A stretch of DNA of 64,000 nucleotides from CBDAKK01 sp965196605 (GCA_965196605.1 CBDAKK010000001.1:372001-436000); one strand, 5' to 3'. Shown: positions 31,431 to 42,194, counted from the first letter of the stretch. Notes: generated by a model not told the origin, from the sequence alone. Made by a program: numbers and translations.

Positions 31431-33109
31431 GTCTGTATTAATTGTAGAGTATAATGTAGTCCTTGCCATCCTGCACGCAAAAAGGCAGGCAAAGCTAGTG
31501 CATTAATGCTTTTTTCCCGTGTTGAGACTAGGCGCAGGGGCATGTGCCTTTGCGCGCAAACAAGGGCAGCCCATGGCGTAAGGTGTGTCCATGCCCCACG
31601 TTCAGCACTAGCACGCAGCGGCTGTGGAACATACAGGCTTATGTAATGAGCGTGCCGACAATCAGCGCTATTGTGCATAAGTTCCTCCATGCCTTGCGCG
31701 CATGCTTGAGCGCAGTCTTCATGCGCGTTTTTATAGCAGTACCATGCGCAATAGCGCTGCACATGCTCTGCGGCGTTTGAGTACAAAAATGCGTTTGCCT
31801 CAGGGTTGGGTTCCACCTCAAAGTAAACATGCGAAAGCGCCTCTGCAGCAGCGGCGTTTGCCTCTTGGGGCGTGGCGCCAGTAGCTATAAGGCTGCCAAG
31901 CTTTTCGGCGTTGTTTTTGGGCAAGCGGCAGCGTGTGCCAGAGGGCGCGTTTATTATTACATTGCGCACAGGGGCGGGCGAGTGGTCTAAGGCAACTGCG
32001 CGTTTTTCTACATGCGGCAGCGCGGGCACATGCTGCAAGTGCTGGGGAATGCACACGCGCCGTAGCACACCCGGTAGCGCCAAGAGTGCGCGCTCGGCAA
32101 CGGCACACGTGGCAGCCTCAAGACGCAAGGTTTTTTTTGCGCTTTCAGAAAGCCCGCCTTGCAAGGCGAGCATGAGCGCGTACTCCGCGGGGTCTATGCC
32201 ATAGGCATAGGGTATGGTCCAGCCCGACATGTAGCCCCCCGAAAGGCGCGCGGCACATTCACCTATATGCGCCTTTTCACCATCAAAAATAATGTCTCCC
32301 TTGCAAACGCCCGTAGACATTCCTAGCGCGCGGGCTGCCTTGCGCAAAACATCATGCGCATCTTTTTGCAAGGCGCGCGGCATTTCAGAGGGCATGCTGT
32401 GCCCCGTTTCCACAAAGTAGGGCGCAAACACAATGTGCCTGTCGGCCGTACCAATGGGGTAGAGCCTTCCATCAAGTACAAAGGAGTCTAGGCTTAGCTC
32501 GGGGCCGCTGAGTTTTTTTTCAGCAATAAGCGTGCTAGAGCGACTGTGCGTGAGCGCTGCGTGGCAGGCATGAGAAAAATTTTGCGCATGCTCAACCAAG
32601 GACACGCCGCGCGCGCCCATGTTGTCTACGGGCTTGAGCACCAGCGGAAAGCCTACCGCGGCAGTAACGCGCTCTTCAAACTGCCTCAGCGCATGTGCGA
32701 GGTGCACCTCATGCGCGTCAGCTGCTGACCTACCATGAAAGACTTCATAACGTGGGGAGGGTACGCCATGCTGGGCAAAGCACGCGCGCATGTCGTTTTT
32801 AAAATTAGCGCGCCGCGCCACCGCTGGGGCAATGCCGCAGAGTCCACAAGCCTCGGCAATGAGACTTACTGCATATGAAAAATCAGTGGCGCACGTAAGC
32901 ACCGCGTCTATGCGTTCAGCACGCGCGCGCCGTATAAGTTCCTTTGTGTCTTGCAAGTCCACGTGCCAAAACTCATGCGCGTGCGCCGCGCCCACCGCAG
33001 AGGCATTGGCGTCTGCTGTTATTACAAGGTGACCCATGCGCCGCGCGGCCTCTAGCGCCGGCACTTGCATAAGAGACGCACCCAGTATCAACACGCGTTT
33101 AGACTTCAC
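31379..33109 (-). CDS. ATP-grasp family ligase of unknown substrate
   Basis: 576 residues from GTG 33109 (GGAG 7 nt upstream), beginning with the pre-ATP-grasp fold VKSKRVLILGASLMQVPALE and DANASAVGAAHAHEFWHVD. The ATP-grasp core follows: FKNDMRACFAQHGVPSPRYE, VGFPLVLKPVDNMGARGVSL, and GECAARLSGGYMSGW for metal and ATP binding. This is the PurK/CarB-like carboxylate-amine ligase fold. The last 230 residues are not recognised. It overlaps the glycosyltransferase-methyltransferase gene by 11 nt, so the two are made together, perhaps in surface-glycan or small-molecule synthesis. Confidence 0.75.
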   Translation of the reverse strand: MKSKRVLILGASLMQVPALEAARRMGHLVITADANASAVGAAHAHEFWHVDLQDTKELIRRARAERIDAVLTCATDFSYAVSLIAEACGLCGIAPAVARRANFKNDMRACFAQHGVPSPRYEVFHGRSAADAHEVHLAHALRQFEERVTAAVGFPLVLKPVDNMGARGVSLVEHAQNFSHACHAALTHSRSSTLIAEKKLSGPELSLDSFVLDGRLYPIGTADRHIVFAPYFVETGHSMPSEMPRALQKDAHDVLRKAARALGMSTGVCKGDIIFDGEKAHIGECAARLSGGYMSGWTIPYAYGIDPAEYALMLALQGGLSESAKKTLRLEAATCAVAERALLALPGVLRRVCIPQHLQHVPALPHVEKRAVALDHSPAPVRNVIINAPSGTRCRLPKNNAEKLGSLIATGATPQEANAAAAEALSHVYFEVEPNPEANAFLYSNAAEHVQRYCAWYCYKNAHEDCAQACAQGMEELMHNSADCRHAHYISLYVPQPLRASAERGAWTHLTPWAALVCAQRHMPLRLVSTREKSINALALPAFLRAGWQGLHYTLQLIQTCTTNALKNLCASALHY

Positions 33110-35000
33110 GCTCTTTCTCCAAGTACAGCTCAAAGGTGTCGCCCAAGCGCAAAAGCTTGCTTAAGCCATGCACCGCGCGGCGCACCGGCGCAAACAACAA
33201 GCTCCACTGCAGGGCGTGTGGCAAAACGCACGAAGGGTGATGCCCCGTAACGCGCAAGAGGCGAAGCGCAAACCCGCGCTTTTTTAAAAAGGCAATTAAG
33301 GGCTTGGGTGAAAAAATGCTGAAGTGGTCTATGGGGTTAGCCTGCAAAAAACGCCGCGGGTAGCGCCGTGCAGAAATGCCGCTACCATTGGGCACTGCAA
33401 GCGCAAAAATGCCGCCGGGCACAAGCAGGCGCGAAACAGTCTGAAGCACGGACTCAAAATGCGGCGTATGCTCAAGTACATACCAGCAAGAAACCACGTC
33501 ATAACGCAAGGGAACACCCTGCGGAGACTGAAAATACGCCGTGTGTTCTTGGGCAAACTGCGCATGCACTGCGCCAAAGTCAGCCTTAAAGACGCTGGCG
33601 CACAAAGAGGGAATAAAAAGCGTGTTTCGCACGTAGTCGCATGCGTCCTTATATATATCTACGCCACAACAAAGAAACCTACGAGACAAGGCGCGTTTGA
33701 GCATGACGCCGTAGGCGCAGCCAAGGTCAAGCAGGCGAGGCGCATTACCCACCCAGCGCCCGCGTCCTATGCGCTGTACAATGTTTAAGCGCTCGTCCAT
33801 CTTTTGAGCAATTGCATCAAAGTCTTCGAGGTAGGTCTTGCCATACTGCGCCTTGTAGTCGCTAAAAAAGTAGGCGTCATTATAACTCACGGGGTCGGCA
33901 AAGGGCACTTGGAAGATGAGCTTAGTCTGTTTGCAGAGAAACACGCTTTTATCTTCCTCCCGCAACAAGGCGCGCGGCATGCGCCTCGCTGCACGATCAA
34001 AGGGGTTTATGGGACTACGCTCTGCATACCAGCTGCGTATTTTTTCAGCAGAAGTAAGCAGCCTGTCATACACACTCACGCCGCTGCGCCGCTGCCCCGC
34101 CGTGAACCTCGCAGCAAAAGAGGTAAAGACATGCGCCTTAGTTGCAAAGCGCGTAAGCTGTGTGGCAGCGCGTTTGTATGAGCGGTAACAATGCGTAAAG
34201 CCCGCCTTTTTGCTCAAGGCAGCGTGATATGCGCTGGGGTTTACCAGCAACACGGGCACGCGCGCGTGAGTAGCCTCAAAGGCACTGAGCCCAAAATGCG
34301 TTATCACAAGGTCGTATTCACACAGGGTGTGCGCAAAGTTGCACGTAAAGGGCGCAAAGCGCACGTCTTTTTCAAAGTCTTCTAGCTCTTGTGGCAGAAT
34401 ACCACCCTGCCCCACTGCGCCCACAAGCGTGCATTGCATGTTGTGCTCTACGCAGGTTTCGAGAATGCGGACGTACTCCTGTGCCGCCACATGCGGGGCG
34501 TACAGCAACACGCGCGTGCACTCATGCGGCGGCGCGCTACGCTCAGGCATGCTCGCATCCACAAAACCCGCGGGGTCGTAGACGTTGGGCTTGCTTAAAA
34601 AATTGGGCAGCGTATCAATGAGGTAGGGCATGCACTGCCGCGCCGCGCCACCTAGGTCTAGGCCTATGCAAAAGCCGAGTTTGTTATACACGCAAAAACG
34701 TTCGTAACTCATCTGCCTGCAGTCCACAAACACCGCGTCATAGCCTTGCTGCGCTTTGGAGGCTTTGGAAATAAGACGCAGCTTTGGGCTACGCAACAAC
34801 TCAGCGTGCATTTCCACAAGCGCCTTGTACTCAGGCCTTGTGCTCACATCTTGGTCTGCACCCTCAGACGACTCAAAGACAATGTCCATGGCATGCCCCA
34901 AGGCGAGGCAGTGGCGCGCGCAGGCAAAGGCACGCATGGCATGACCAAAACCCGAACCCTTGGAAAAAAACGATACGTATAAATACTGTGAGCTAGGCAT
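33099..35000 (-). CDS. Fused glycosyltransferase-like and SAM methyltransferase protein
   Basis: 633 residues from ATG 35000 (AAGG upstream); longer in-frame starts lie in the repeat block and are unlikely. N-terminal 330: UDP-sugar glycosyltransferase-like Rossmann pair (SFFSKGSGFGHAMRAFACAR; VLLYAPHVAAQEYVRILETC; YDLVITHFGLSAFEATHARV), as in MurG/SpsG-like enzymes. C-terminal 250: class I methyltransferase with motif I RLLDLGCAYG (422-431), VDIYKDA and VVSCWYVLEH. It may build and methylate one sugar. With the ATP-grasp partner it forms a compact two-gene unit upstream of the amidase. Confidence 0.75.
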   Translation of the reverse strand: MPSSQYLYVSFFSKGSGFGHAMRAFACARHCLALGHAMDIVFESSEGADQDVSTRPEYKALVEMHAELLRSPKLRLISKASKAQQGYDAVFVDCRQMSYERFCVYNKLGFCIGLDLGGAARQCMPYLIDTLPNFLSKPNVYDPAGFVDASMPERSAPPHECTRVLLYAPHVAAQEYVRILETCVEHNMQCTLVGAVGQGGILPQELEDFEKDVRFAPFTCNFAHTLCEYDLVITHFGLSAFEATHARVPVLLVNPSAYHAALSKKAGFTHCYRSYKRAATQLTRFATKAHVFTSFAARFTAGQRRSGVSVYDRLLTSAEKIRSWYAERSPINPFDRAARRMPRALLREEDKSVFLCKQTKLIFQVPFADPVSYNDAYFFSDYKAQYGKTYLEDFDAIAQKMDERLNIVQRIGRGRWVGNAPRLLDLGCAYGVMLKRALSRRFLCCGVDIYKDACDYVRNTLFIPSLCASVFKADFGAVHAQFAQEHTAYFQSPQGVPLRYDVVSCWYVLEHTPHFESVLQTVSRLLVPGGIFALAVPNGSGISARRYPRRFLQANPIDHFSIFSPKPLIAFLKKRGFALRLLRVTGHHPSCVLPHALQWSLLFAPVRRAVHGLSKLLRLGDTFELYLEKEREV

Positions 35001-36129
35001 GGATACCTTATTGTAGCATTTGTGGGGGCACATGCCCGTCCACCGCCCCTCTTTGCGCCATGGCGCTTTGCCTTTGTGGGGGCAAGCCCCCACACCCCCC
35101 TTGGGTAAGATGTGGTACTACGCTTACGCGCGAGCGTCTGTGTTGTGGCTCACACTGTTCTTTATGAACGCCTCCTGTTGCCACGGCGTGAGGCGCACTA
35201 TGATGATGACTCGGACGGCTGTACTTTCTTTTCTCTTTTTTGAGGACGCAAAAAAGAGAAAAGAAAGTACCAAAGTCGCGAGCGTAGCGAGGGGATGCTG
35301 ACATTCAGATTGCGGAGCGCAGCGTAGCAGACATGGAGTATTCGCATCAAAGAGAAAAAACATCCTGTGTGCTAAAGCAGTAATAACATAGATACTGTGC
35401 GCAAATATGAAGATTGTATGGAAGTAAGTTTGTCTGAGTACTCGTACCAAAGTCGAAAACGCGAAGCGTGACAGCTGTAGCAAGGATGCTACGCATAGGC
35501 TGCCAAGGATGGTACGGATGCAAACTATTGCATAAGCACCGCTGTGCGGTGCAAACATGGAGCTTGCATCAAAAGAGTCGGGAGCCGTAGGCGACAGTCG
35601 TCCCATGGACGGGACGCATAGACTGCCATGGATGGTGCGGCTAGAAACGTTAAATGGAGCGGAGCAAACGACCGCCCCAATGTCTGCGAGTATCCATGTT
35701 ACGCTCCGCGTTGCTCCGCTGGATGCAGTTGTCAGCAGTGACTGCGTATCTGCGAAGCAGGATGGTCGCTCGTCCCATGGATGGGACGCATTGAGCGCCA
35801 TGGACGGTGACCCGTGTAATTAACATGGAGCCGACATCACGGGGCTAAGGGGGCGCCATGGACGGTGCGACACAGAGATGGAGCTTATAGCAAAAAGCCT
35901 CCTGTGTGCTAAAGCAGTAATGACGTAGATACTGTGCGCAAATATGAAAATTGTATGGAAGTAAGTTTGTATGAGCACGCTGCTCACCATCTATGGTAGC
36001 CTACGCAGGTGGGGCTAACACCGTAGAGAATATAGAGACATGAGCAAACAACAAAGTCACCTGTGCAGTAGCACTCAACACTCGGGGGTGTGGGGGCGTG
36101 CCCCCCACCACGACTACAGCGCGGTAGTG
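35001..36129. repeat. Repeat block C between gltD and the glycosyltransferase fusion
   Basis: 1.13 kb without a credible gene. GTGGGGG hairpins at 35075-35092 and 36089-36108; a perfect polypyrimidine/polypurine hairpin at 35221-35270 (21-bp arms, 8-nt loop); two copies of the GTGTGCTAAAGCAGTAAT unit (about 35360-35412 and 35890-35945); and 35637-35765, which recurs exactly, inverted, at 51863-51991. Tandem short modules such as CCATGGAnGG and GCATAGACTG alternate through the block. Confidence 0.8.
35637..35765 (+). repeat. Long inverted repeat, left copy (129 bp)
   Basis: Base-for-base reverse complement of 51863-51991 by my reading. The pair encloses gltBD and the whole catabolic/TRAP cluster. 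Similar but imperfect sequence continues outward on the left side. Confidence 0.85.
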
Positions 36130-37623
36130 TTAAGACGCGATTTTTTCTTGTTGTAGTTCTGCTTCTTGCGTAGCTGCGCTGCAGTATTCGTGTATTTGCT
36201 GCGCTGCATTTCTGCCTTCATCAATTGCCCAGACTACCAGTGACTGTCCGCGGCGCGCGTCTCCTGCGCTAAAGACTTTTGCGCGCGAGGTTGCAAAACT
36301 GCCGTAGTCGGCTTTTATGTTGCTGCGTGCATCGCGCTCGAGGTTTACGCGTTCTAAAAGCTCTTGCTCAGGTCCCAAAAAGCCTAGCGCTAGCAAGACT
36401 AAATCCGCCTTCCATGTTTCTTCGGAGTTGGGTACTTCCACCATTTGTGGCGGCGCGTCCTTGCGCGGCTTTTCCCACTTCACGCGCACGGTCTTAAGGG
36501 CTGAAATCTTCTTTCCGTCATCGGACAAAAACTCCTTTGTGAGTATGGAGAACTCGCGCGGGTCCTTGCCGTACACGGCGCTTACTTCGCTGTGCCCGTA
36601 GTCGTTTTTCAAAACGCGTGGGTACAAGGGCCAGGGGTGTTCGCTGCTGCGCATGCTGTGTGGTTTGGGCAAAAGTTCAAAGTTAACAATGGAAGCCGCG
36701 CCGTGTCGTACGGACGTGCCTATGCAGTCGTTGCCCGTGTCTCCGCCACCTATGACTATGACGTGCTTGTCTTGTGCACTTATATAATTTGCGGCGTCCT
36801 CACCCTGCGAAAGCAGGTGCTTGGTGTTTGCTCTAAGAAAGTCCATTGCAAAGTGTATGCCGTGCAGGTTTCTGCCTTCAACGGGCAAGTCGCGTGGACG
36901 CGTGGATCCGAAAGCGAGCAAAAGCGCGTCATAGTTTTCAATAAGCTCTTCTGGGTCTACGTCTTGTCCCACAAAAACGCCGGTCTTAAATTCTATGCCT
37001 TCTTCGCGCATAATGTTTGTGCGTTTTTCCACAAGCTTTTTGTCAAGCTTCATGTTGGGTATGCCGTACATCAGGAGTCCGCCTATTCTGTCTTCGCGCT
37101 CTAGCACGGTGACGCTGTAGCCCTTTTGGTTGAGCTGGTCAGCCGCGGCAAGCCCAGACGGACCACTACCAACTATGCACACGCGCTTTCCATTACGGAG
37201 CGCGGGCTTGATTGGTTTCATCCAGCCCTCTTCGTAGGCTTTGTCTATAATCGCGCATTCGTTGTCTTTAATGGTTACGGGATCTTCGTTAATGCCGAGC
37301 ACGCAGGCGCTTTGGCACGGCGCGGGGCATACACGCCCGGTGTACTCCGGAAAATTGTTTGTTTTCCGCAAGCGTTCATAGGCTTCTTGCCATTTCCCTT
37401 CGTAAATAAGATTGTTCCACTCGGGTATCAAATTATCTACTGGGCAGCCATATGAAGAATGACAAAAGGGAATGCCGCAATCCATGCACCGCGCGGCTTG
37501 TTCGCGCCGTTCCCCCTCGTCAAGTGGCTTGAGAAATTCGTCAAAATTCTTGATGCGCTGCTGGGCATCTTTGTAGTCTGTAAGATGCTGCGCATATTCC
37601 ATAAAACCTGTTGCCTTTGCCAT
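36130..37623 (-). CDS. gltD: Glutamate synthase, small (beta) subunit
   Basis: 497 residues. N-terminal iron-sulfur cysteines CMDCGIPFCHSSYGCPVDN and CPAPCQSACVLGI, FAD-binding GSGPSGLAAADQL, second dinucleotide site VIGGGDTGNDCIGT, and C-terminal DARRGQSLVVWAIDEGR. It passes NADPH electrons to GltB for conversion of glutamine and 2-oxoglutarate to two glutamates. The start ATG overlaps the gltB stop (TAATG). Complete length for the family. Confidence 0.95.
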   Translation of the reverse strand: MAKATGFMEYAQHLTDYKDAQQRIKNFDEFLKPLDEGERREQAARCMDCGIPFCHSSYGCPVDNLIPEWNNLIYEGKWQEAYERLRKTNNFPEYTGRVCPAPCQSACVLGINEDPVTIKDNECAIIDKAYEEGWMKPIKPALRNGKRVCIVGSGPSGLAAADQLNQKGYSVTVLEREDRIGGLLMYGIPNMKLDKKLVEKRTNIMREEGIEFKTGVFVGQDVDPEELIENYDALLLAFGSTRPRDLPVEGRNLHGIHFAMDFLRANTKHLLSQGEDAANYISAQDKHVIVIGGGDTGNDCIGTSVRHGAASIVNFELLPKPHSMRSSEHPWPLYPRVLKNDYGHSEVSAVYGKDPREFSILTKEFLSDDGKKISALKTVRVKWEKPRKDAPPQMVEVPNSEETWKADLVLLALGFLGPEQELLERVNLERDARSNIKADYGSFATSRAKVFSAGDARRGQSLVVWAIDEGRNAAQQIHEYCSAATQEAELQQEKIAS

Positions 37624-40600
37624 TATGCTATCTCCTTTATTACTTCGCCGCGTTGTATTTCCAAAATGCGTCTATATTCAGGCGCAATCACGCGCACAAA
37701 TGTGCTCTTTGCGTCTTCCCAATTGGAAAGCAAATTTTGCGCCACAGAGGACTGCGTTCGCTTTGCGTGTTCTAAAACAAGCTCATGCACTTCTGCCTCG
37801 TCCGTTTCATTCAGGGCATCAATTTCAAGCTCCGCGTTTGCGTACTCGCGTACCGTGTTGCTCGCGTCCCACACGTAGGCAATGCCACCGCTCATGCCTG
37901 CGGCAAAGTTCATGCCAACGCCGCCTAAAATGACAACACGCCCGCCCGTCATGTACTCACAGCCATGCGCGCCAAGCCCCTCTACTACAACCTTGGCGCC
38001 GCTGTTGCGTATGCAAAAACGCTCGGCAGCCCTACCTCGGAAAAAAGCCTTGCCGAGTATGGCGCCGTACAAAACCACGTTTCCAACAATAATGGTTTGC
38101 TCGGGTACAAAGCGCGCATCCTGAGGTGGTGTTACAACCAGCACGCCACCAGAGAGCCCCTTGCCTACGTAGTCGTTTGCGTCCCCGCACAAATGCATGG
38201 TAATGCCGTGCGCAAGAAAGGCGCCAAAGCTCTGCCCCGCGTGTCCCTCACACATGAGGCGTATGGTGTCTTCGGGCAAGCCCCGCAGGCCGTAGCGTTG
38301 TGCCACGTGGTGACTGAGAATAGTACCCGTTGCGCGCTGCGTGTTCTCAAGCCTGTAGTGTTTCTCCATGCGTTTTGCACCATTTGCATTGTTCTCAAGC
38401 ACGTCCCGCGCGTCCTCTACAAAACGCCTGTCTATCACGGCATCAAGGGCGTGGTTTTGCGCAACGCTGCAACATTGATTAAAGCGTTCGAGCCCATCTT
38501 CAGCATTGCCGAGCAGAGCCGAAAGGTCTAGGGTGCGTGACTTCCAGTGCAGCACGCTTTCATCACCCTCGAGCATGTCGCTTCTGCCCACCATTTCTTC
38601 AATGCGCTTAAAGCCCAAAGCGGCCATTTCTTTACGCAGGTCTTCTGCAAGAAAGAGCATGAAGCGTACGACATGCTCGGGTGTGCCAGTAAACTTGGCA
38701 CGCAATTTTTCGTCTTGTGTCGCAATGCCGACGGGGCAGGTGTTTTTTTCACACTTGCGCATCATAATGCAGCCCATGGCAATGAGCGCAGAGGTTGCAA
38801 AGCCAAACTCTTCCGCACCCAGCATGGCAGCAATGGCAATGTCGCGTCCAGTTTTCAGCTGCCCGTCGGTTTGCAAAATGACGCGGTCGCGCAGGTTGTT
38901 TTTCACAAGCACTTGGTGCGTCTCGGCAATGCCCAGCTCCCACGGCAAGCCCGCGTGTTTTATGCTGGTAAGCGCAGAGGCGCCCGTGCCGCCGTCATGC
39001 CCGGAAATGAGTATGTGGTCAGCCTTGCCCTTGGTCACCCCCGCGGCAATGACGCCCACGCCCGCTTTTGAAACCAGCTTTACGCTAATGCGCGCTTGGG
39101 GGTTGGCGTTTTTCAGGTCGTAGATGAGCTGCGCTAAATCTTCTATGGAGTAAATGTCGTGATGCGGCGGCGGGCTTATGAGGCCTATGCCGGGCGTAGA
39201 GTGCCTTGTCTGCGCAATGGTGGTAAAGACCTTGTGTCCGGGCAGCTCACCGCCTTCACCGGGCTTGGCCCCTTGCGCCATTTTTATTTGAATTTCATCA
39301 GCATTGCTTAAGTACTCTATGGTAACGCCAAAGCGCCCAGAGGCCACTTGCTTAATGGCAGAGCGTTTTGAAGTACCGTCCGCCTGCCTTACATAGCGCT
39401 CAGCAAGCTCACCGCCCTCACCCGTGTTTGACTTGCCCCCTATGCGGTTCATGGCAATGGCAAGGGTTTCATGCGCCTCTTGTGAAAGCGAGCCAAAGCT
39501 CATGGCGCCCGTTACAAAGCGCGTTACAATGTCTGCAGCACTCTCTACTTTTTCTAAAGGTACGGGGCTGGAGGCACGGTACTTCAAAAGCCCACGTATG
39601 GTAGCTTGTTGTTTACTACGCTGATTTTGTCGTTCTACAAATGCGTTAAATTTTGACGCATCATTAGAGCGCACGGCGTGTTGCAAAAGTGCAATGGACT
39701 CGGGGTCCCACATGTGCTTATTTCCGTCTTTGCGCCATTGAAAATTGCCCAAGTTCAAAACGTTTTCTCCAATGAGAACATTCTCAGTGGTGTAGCCCTT
39801 GCTATGAAACACATGCATTTCACGGTGCAACTCGGCAAGCCCTATGCCCCCAATGCGAGAAACAGTGCCGGAGAAACAACGCTCTATAAGCACCTTCCCT
39901 ATTCCGACAGCTTCAAAAATTTGCGCGCCGCGGTAGCTGTCTATGGTTGAAATTCCCATTTTGGCAAAGACCTTGCACATGCCGTAGTCCACTGCCTTTT
40001 TGTACTGCGCTACAATGCTCTCGTTTGATTGTGCGCTGTCTATGTCGCCCGCATCGCGCATGGCAAAGGCAGTCTCCAAGGCTAGGTATGGAAATATCGC
40101 ATCAGCACCGTAGCCAACCAGCATGCAAAAATGATGCACTTCGCGCGCCTCGGCGGTTTCGAGAATAAGCGCGCTACGAGAACGAAGTGACTTTGCAACT
40201 AAGTGGTGGTGCGCCGCGCTTACGCCGAGCAGGGTACTCATGCTCATGCGACGTTCGTCCATAGCCCTATCGCTTAATATAAGACACTGAACACCTTCCG
40301 CCGCCGCAGCTTCCGCCTCAGCGCATATTCTCTCTATAGCCGCGTCAAGTCCCGACTCCCCAGCCTGCGCCTCATAGGTAATGTCTATAATTTTAGAGCG
40401 CCACGCTCGGTGGTCAATCTCGCGAATCAAGGCAAACTCTTGGTGAGAAAGTATGGGCGTGTCTATCCACAGCTTGTGGCATTGGCCCTGCTGCGGCTCT
40501 AGCACGTTTTGTTCAGGCCCTATAAACGAACCAAGGCTCATAATAACGCGCTCCCGTATGGAGTCTATGGGCGGGTTTGTTACCTGCGCAAACCACTGCT

Positions 40601-42194
40601 TAAAGTAGTCGTACAACAAGCGCGGCGTTTCAGAAAGGCAGGCCAAGGCTACATCATTACCCATGGAGCCAAGCGGGTCCTTGCCATTTTCAACCATGGG
40701 CTTTATGAGAAAAAACTTATCCTCCTCGCTGTAGCCGTAGGCAAGGCAGCGCCTCACGCGCTCTTCATGGGGCAAGTGCTCACAAGACGGCAATGCATCG
40801 GCGTTTTTACGCAAGGCATCAAAGTCCACCCGCTCTTCCTTCATCCACTGCTCATAGGGGTGCATGGACGCAAGTTCTGTCTTTATGTCTTCATCGGTAA
40901 TAATGCGCTCACGCTGCGTGTCAATAAGAAATACGCGCCCCGGCTGCAGCCTGTCTTTTGTTACTATGGTTTTTGGATCCACATCCACAACGCCAAATTC
41001 GCTTGCAAGTATCACCCTGTCATCATTAGTAATGTAATAACGACTCGGGCGTAGTCCGTTTCTGTCTATAACCGCCCCCACATAGCGCCCGTCTGTAAAG
41101 GTGATACAGGCGGGGCCGTCCCATGGTTCCATAACGCAGCTGTAGGCTTGATACATGGCCTTTCTTGCGCTGTCCATGTGGTTGCTGTGCTGCCACGCCT
41201 CGGGTATCATCATGCATATAGCTTGGCTAAGAGAATAGCCCCCGTTGTAGAGAAACTCAAGGGTGTTGTCAAATGCCCCGCTGTCGGAAACGTCCTTTTC
41301 TATAATGGGGTACAAGGATTCTAAATCATCACCAAAGGCAGCGCCACGCATAACGCCCTCGCGCGCGTGCATTTTGTTCATGTTGCCATACCATGTGTTT
41401 ATCTCGCCATTGTGGCTCATCATACGGAATGGCTGCGCGCGGTCCCAGCTGGGAAAGGTGTTGGTAGAAAAGCGAGAATGTATGAGCGCCATGTATGCCT
41501 CAAAATCCTCTTGAGCAAGATCTTCATAATAGCGCTCAAGTTGTTCAGTTGTCAGCATGCCCTTGTACACAATGGTCTGCGAAGACAAGGAACACAAGTA
41601 ACACAAAGGCGCACCATCAGCGCTGGGCATATCCCCCTTTGCACACTCCGCAGTAAAGGACTTGCGCAGCACATAGCAGCGGTGCTCAAATTCACTTCTC
41701 TCCATTGCCTCGCTTGAGGTTATGAAGACTTGCTCAATAACAGGCTCACATGCACGCGCCCCCTTGCCTATGGTGCTGTTGTCGGTTGGCACAGCGCGCC
41801 ACCACAAGAGTTGCAATTTCTGCTTTTTCAGTAGCGCTTCAAATTTTTGTTTATACAAAGCACAAAGGGCATCATCTTGTGGCAAAAACACATTGCCCGC
41901 AGCATAGCCTCCCGCGCTGGGCAAGTTCACACCATGCTCCTTTGCAAGGCGTGCAAAAAACTTATGCGGCATTGAAGTGAGAATACCAACGCCATCACCG
42001 GTATCTACATCTGCACCGCGCGCGCCTCTGTGGTCCATGCGGCACAGCATACACAGCGCATCTTCCACCGTGCTTCTGCTCGCTTGTCCCTTTACATTTA
42101 CAATAAAACCAGTTCCGCAACTGTCGCTTTCAAACTGAGGGTCGTATAAGCCTTCAGCCTTAGGTCGCGTTACATACTGTGTATCGTGCTTCAT
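37623..42194 (-). CDS. gltB: Glutamate synthase, large (alpha) subunit
   Basis: 1523 residues, full length. The N-terminal glutaminase domain probably matures by cleavage before Cys26 (SDSCGTGFIVN). Central and FMN-binding synthase domains follow (SNTGEGGELAERY; KPGEGGELPGHKV; HDGGTGASALTSIKHAGLPW), then 3Fe-4S cysteines CIMMRKCEKNTCPVG and the C-terminal GXGXG helix domain (GGRVVILGGVGMNFAAGMSGG). GGGGGTGA precedes ATG 42194. Presence of gltBD means the organism assimilates ammonia to glutamate, which distinguishes it from the auxotrophic T. pallidum. Confidence 0.96.
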   Translation of the reverse strand: MKHDTQYVTRPKAEGLYDPQFESDSCGTGFIVNVKGQASRSTVEDALCMLCRMDHRGARGADVDTGDGVGILTSMPHKFFARLAKEHGVNLPSAGGYAAGNVFLPQDDALCALYKQKFEALLKKQKLQLLWWRAVPTDNSTIGKGARACEPVIEQVFITSSEAMERSEFEHRCYVLRKSFTAECAKGDMPSADGAPLCYLCSLSSQTIVYKGMLTTEQLERYYEDLAQEDFEAYMALIHSRFSTNTFPSWDRAQPFRMMSHNGEINTWYGNMNKMHAREGVMRGAAFGDDLESLYPIIEKDVSDSGAFDNTLEFLYNGGYSLSQAICMMIPEAWQHSNHMDSARKAMYQAYSCVMEPWDGPACITFTDGRYVGAVIDRNGLRPSRYYITNDDRVILASEFGVVDVDPKTIVTKDRLQPGRVFLIDTQRERIITDEDIKTELASMHPYEQWMKEERVDFDALRKNADALPSCEHLPHEERVRRCLAYGYSEEDKFFLIKPMVENGKDPLGSMGNDVALACLSETPRLLYDYFKQWFAQVTNPPIDSIRERVIMSLGSFIGPEQNVLEPQQGQCHKLWIDTPILSHQEFALIREIDHRAWRSKIIDITYEAQAGESGLDAAIERICAEAEAAAAEGVQCLILSDRAMDERRMSMSTLLGVSAAHHHLVAKSLRSRSALILETAEAREVHHFCMLVGYGADAIFPYLALETAFAMRDAGDIDSAQSNESIVAQYKKAVDYGMCKVFAKMGISTIDSYRGAQIFEAVGIGKVLIERCFSGTVSRIGGIGLAELHREMHVFHSKGYTTENVLIGENVLNLGNFQWRKDGNKHMWDPESIALLQHAVRSNDASKFNAFVERQNQRSKQQATIRGLLKYRASSPVPLEKVESAADIVTRFVTGAMSFGSLSQEAHETLAIAMNRIGGKSNTGEGGELAERYVRQADGTSKRSAIKQVASGRFGVTIEYLSNADEIQIKMAQGAKPGEGGELPGHKVFTTIAQTRHSTPGIGLISPPPHHDIYSIEDLAQLIYDLKNANPQARISVKLVSKAGVGVIAAGVTKGKADHILISGHDGGTGASALTSIKHAGLPWELGIAETHQVLVKNNLRDRVILQTDGQLKTGRDIAIAAMLGAEEFGFATSALIAMGCIMMRKCEKNTCPVGIATQDEKLRAKFTGTPEHVVRFMLFLAEDLRKEMAALGFKRIEEMVGRSDMLEGDESVLHWKSRTLDLSALLGNAEDGLERFNQCCSVAQNHALDAVIDRRFVEDARDVLENNANGAKRMEKHYRLENTQRATGTILSHHVAQRYGLRGLPEDTIRLMCEGHAGQSFGAFLAHGITMHLCGDANDYVGKGLSGGVLVVTPPQDARFVPEQTIIVGNVVLYGAILGKAFFRGRAAERFCIRNSGAKVVVEGLGAHGCEYMTGGRVVILGGVGMNFAAGMSGGIAYVWDASNTVREYANAELEIDALNETDEAEVHELVLEHAKRTQSSVAQNLLSNWEDAKSTFVRVIAPEYRRILEIQRGEVIKEIA

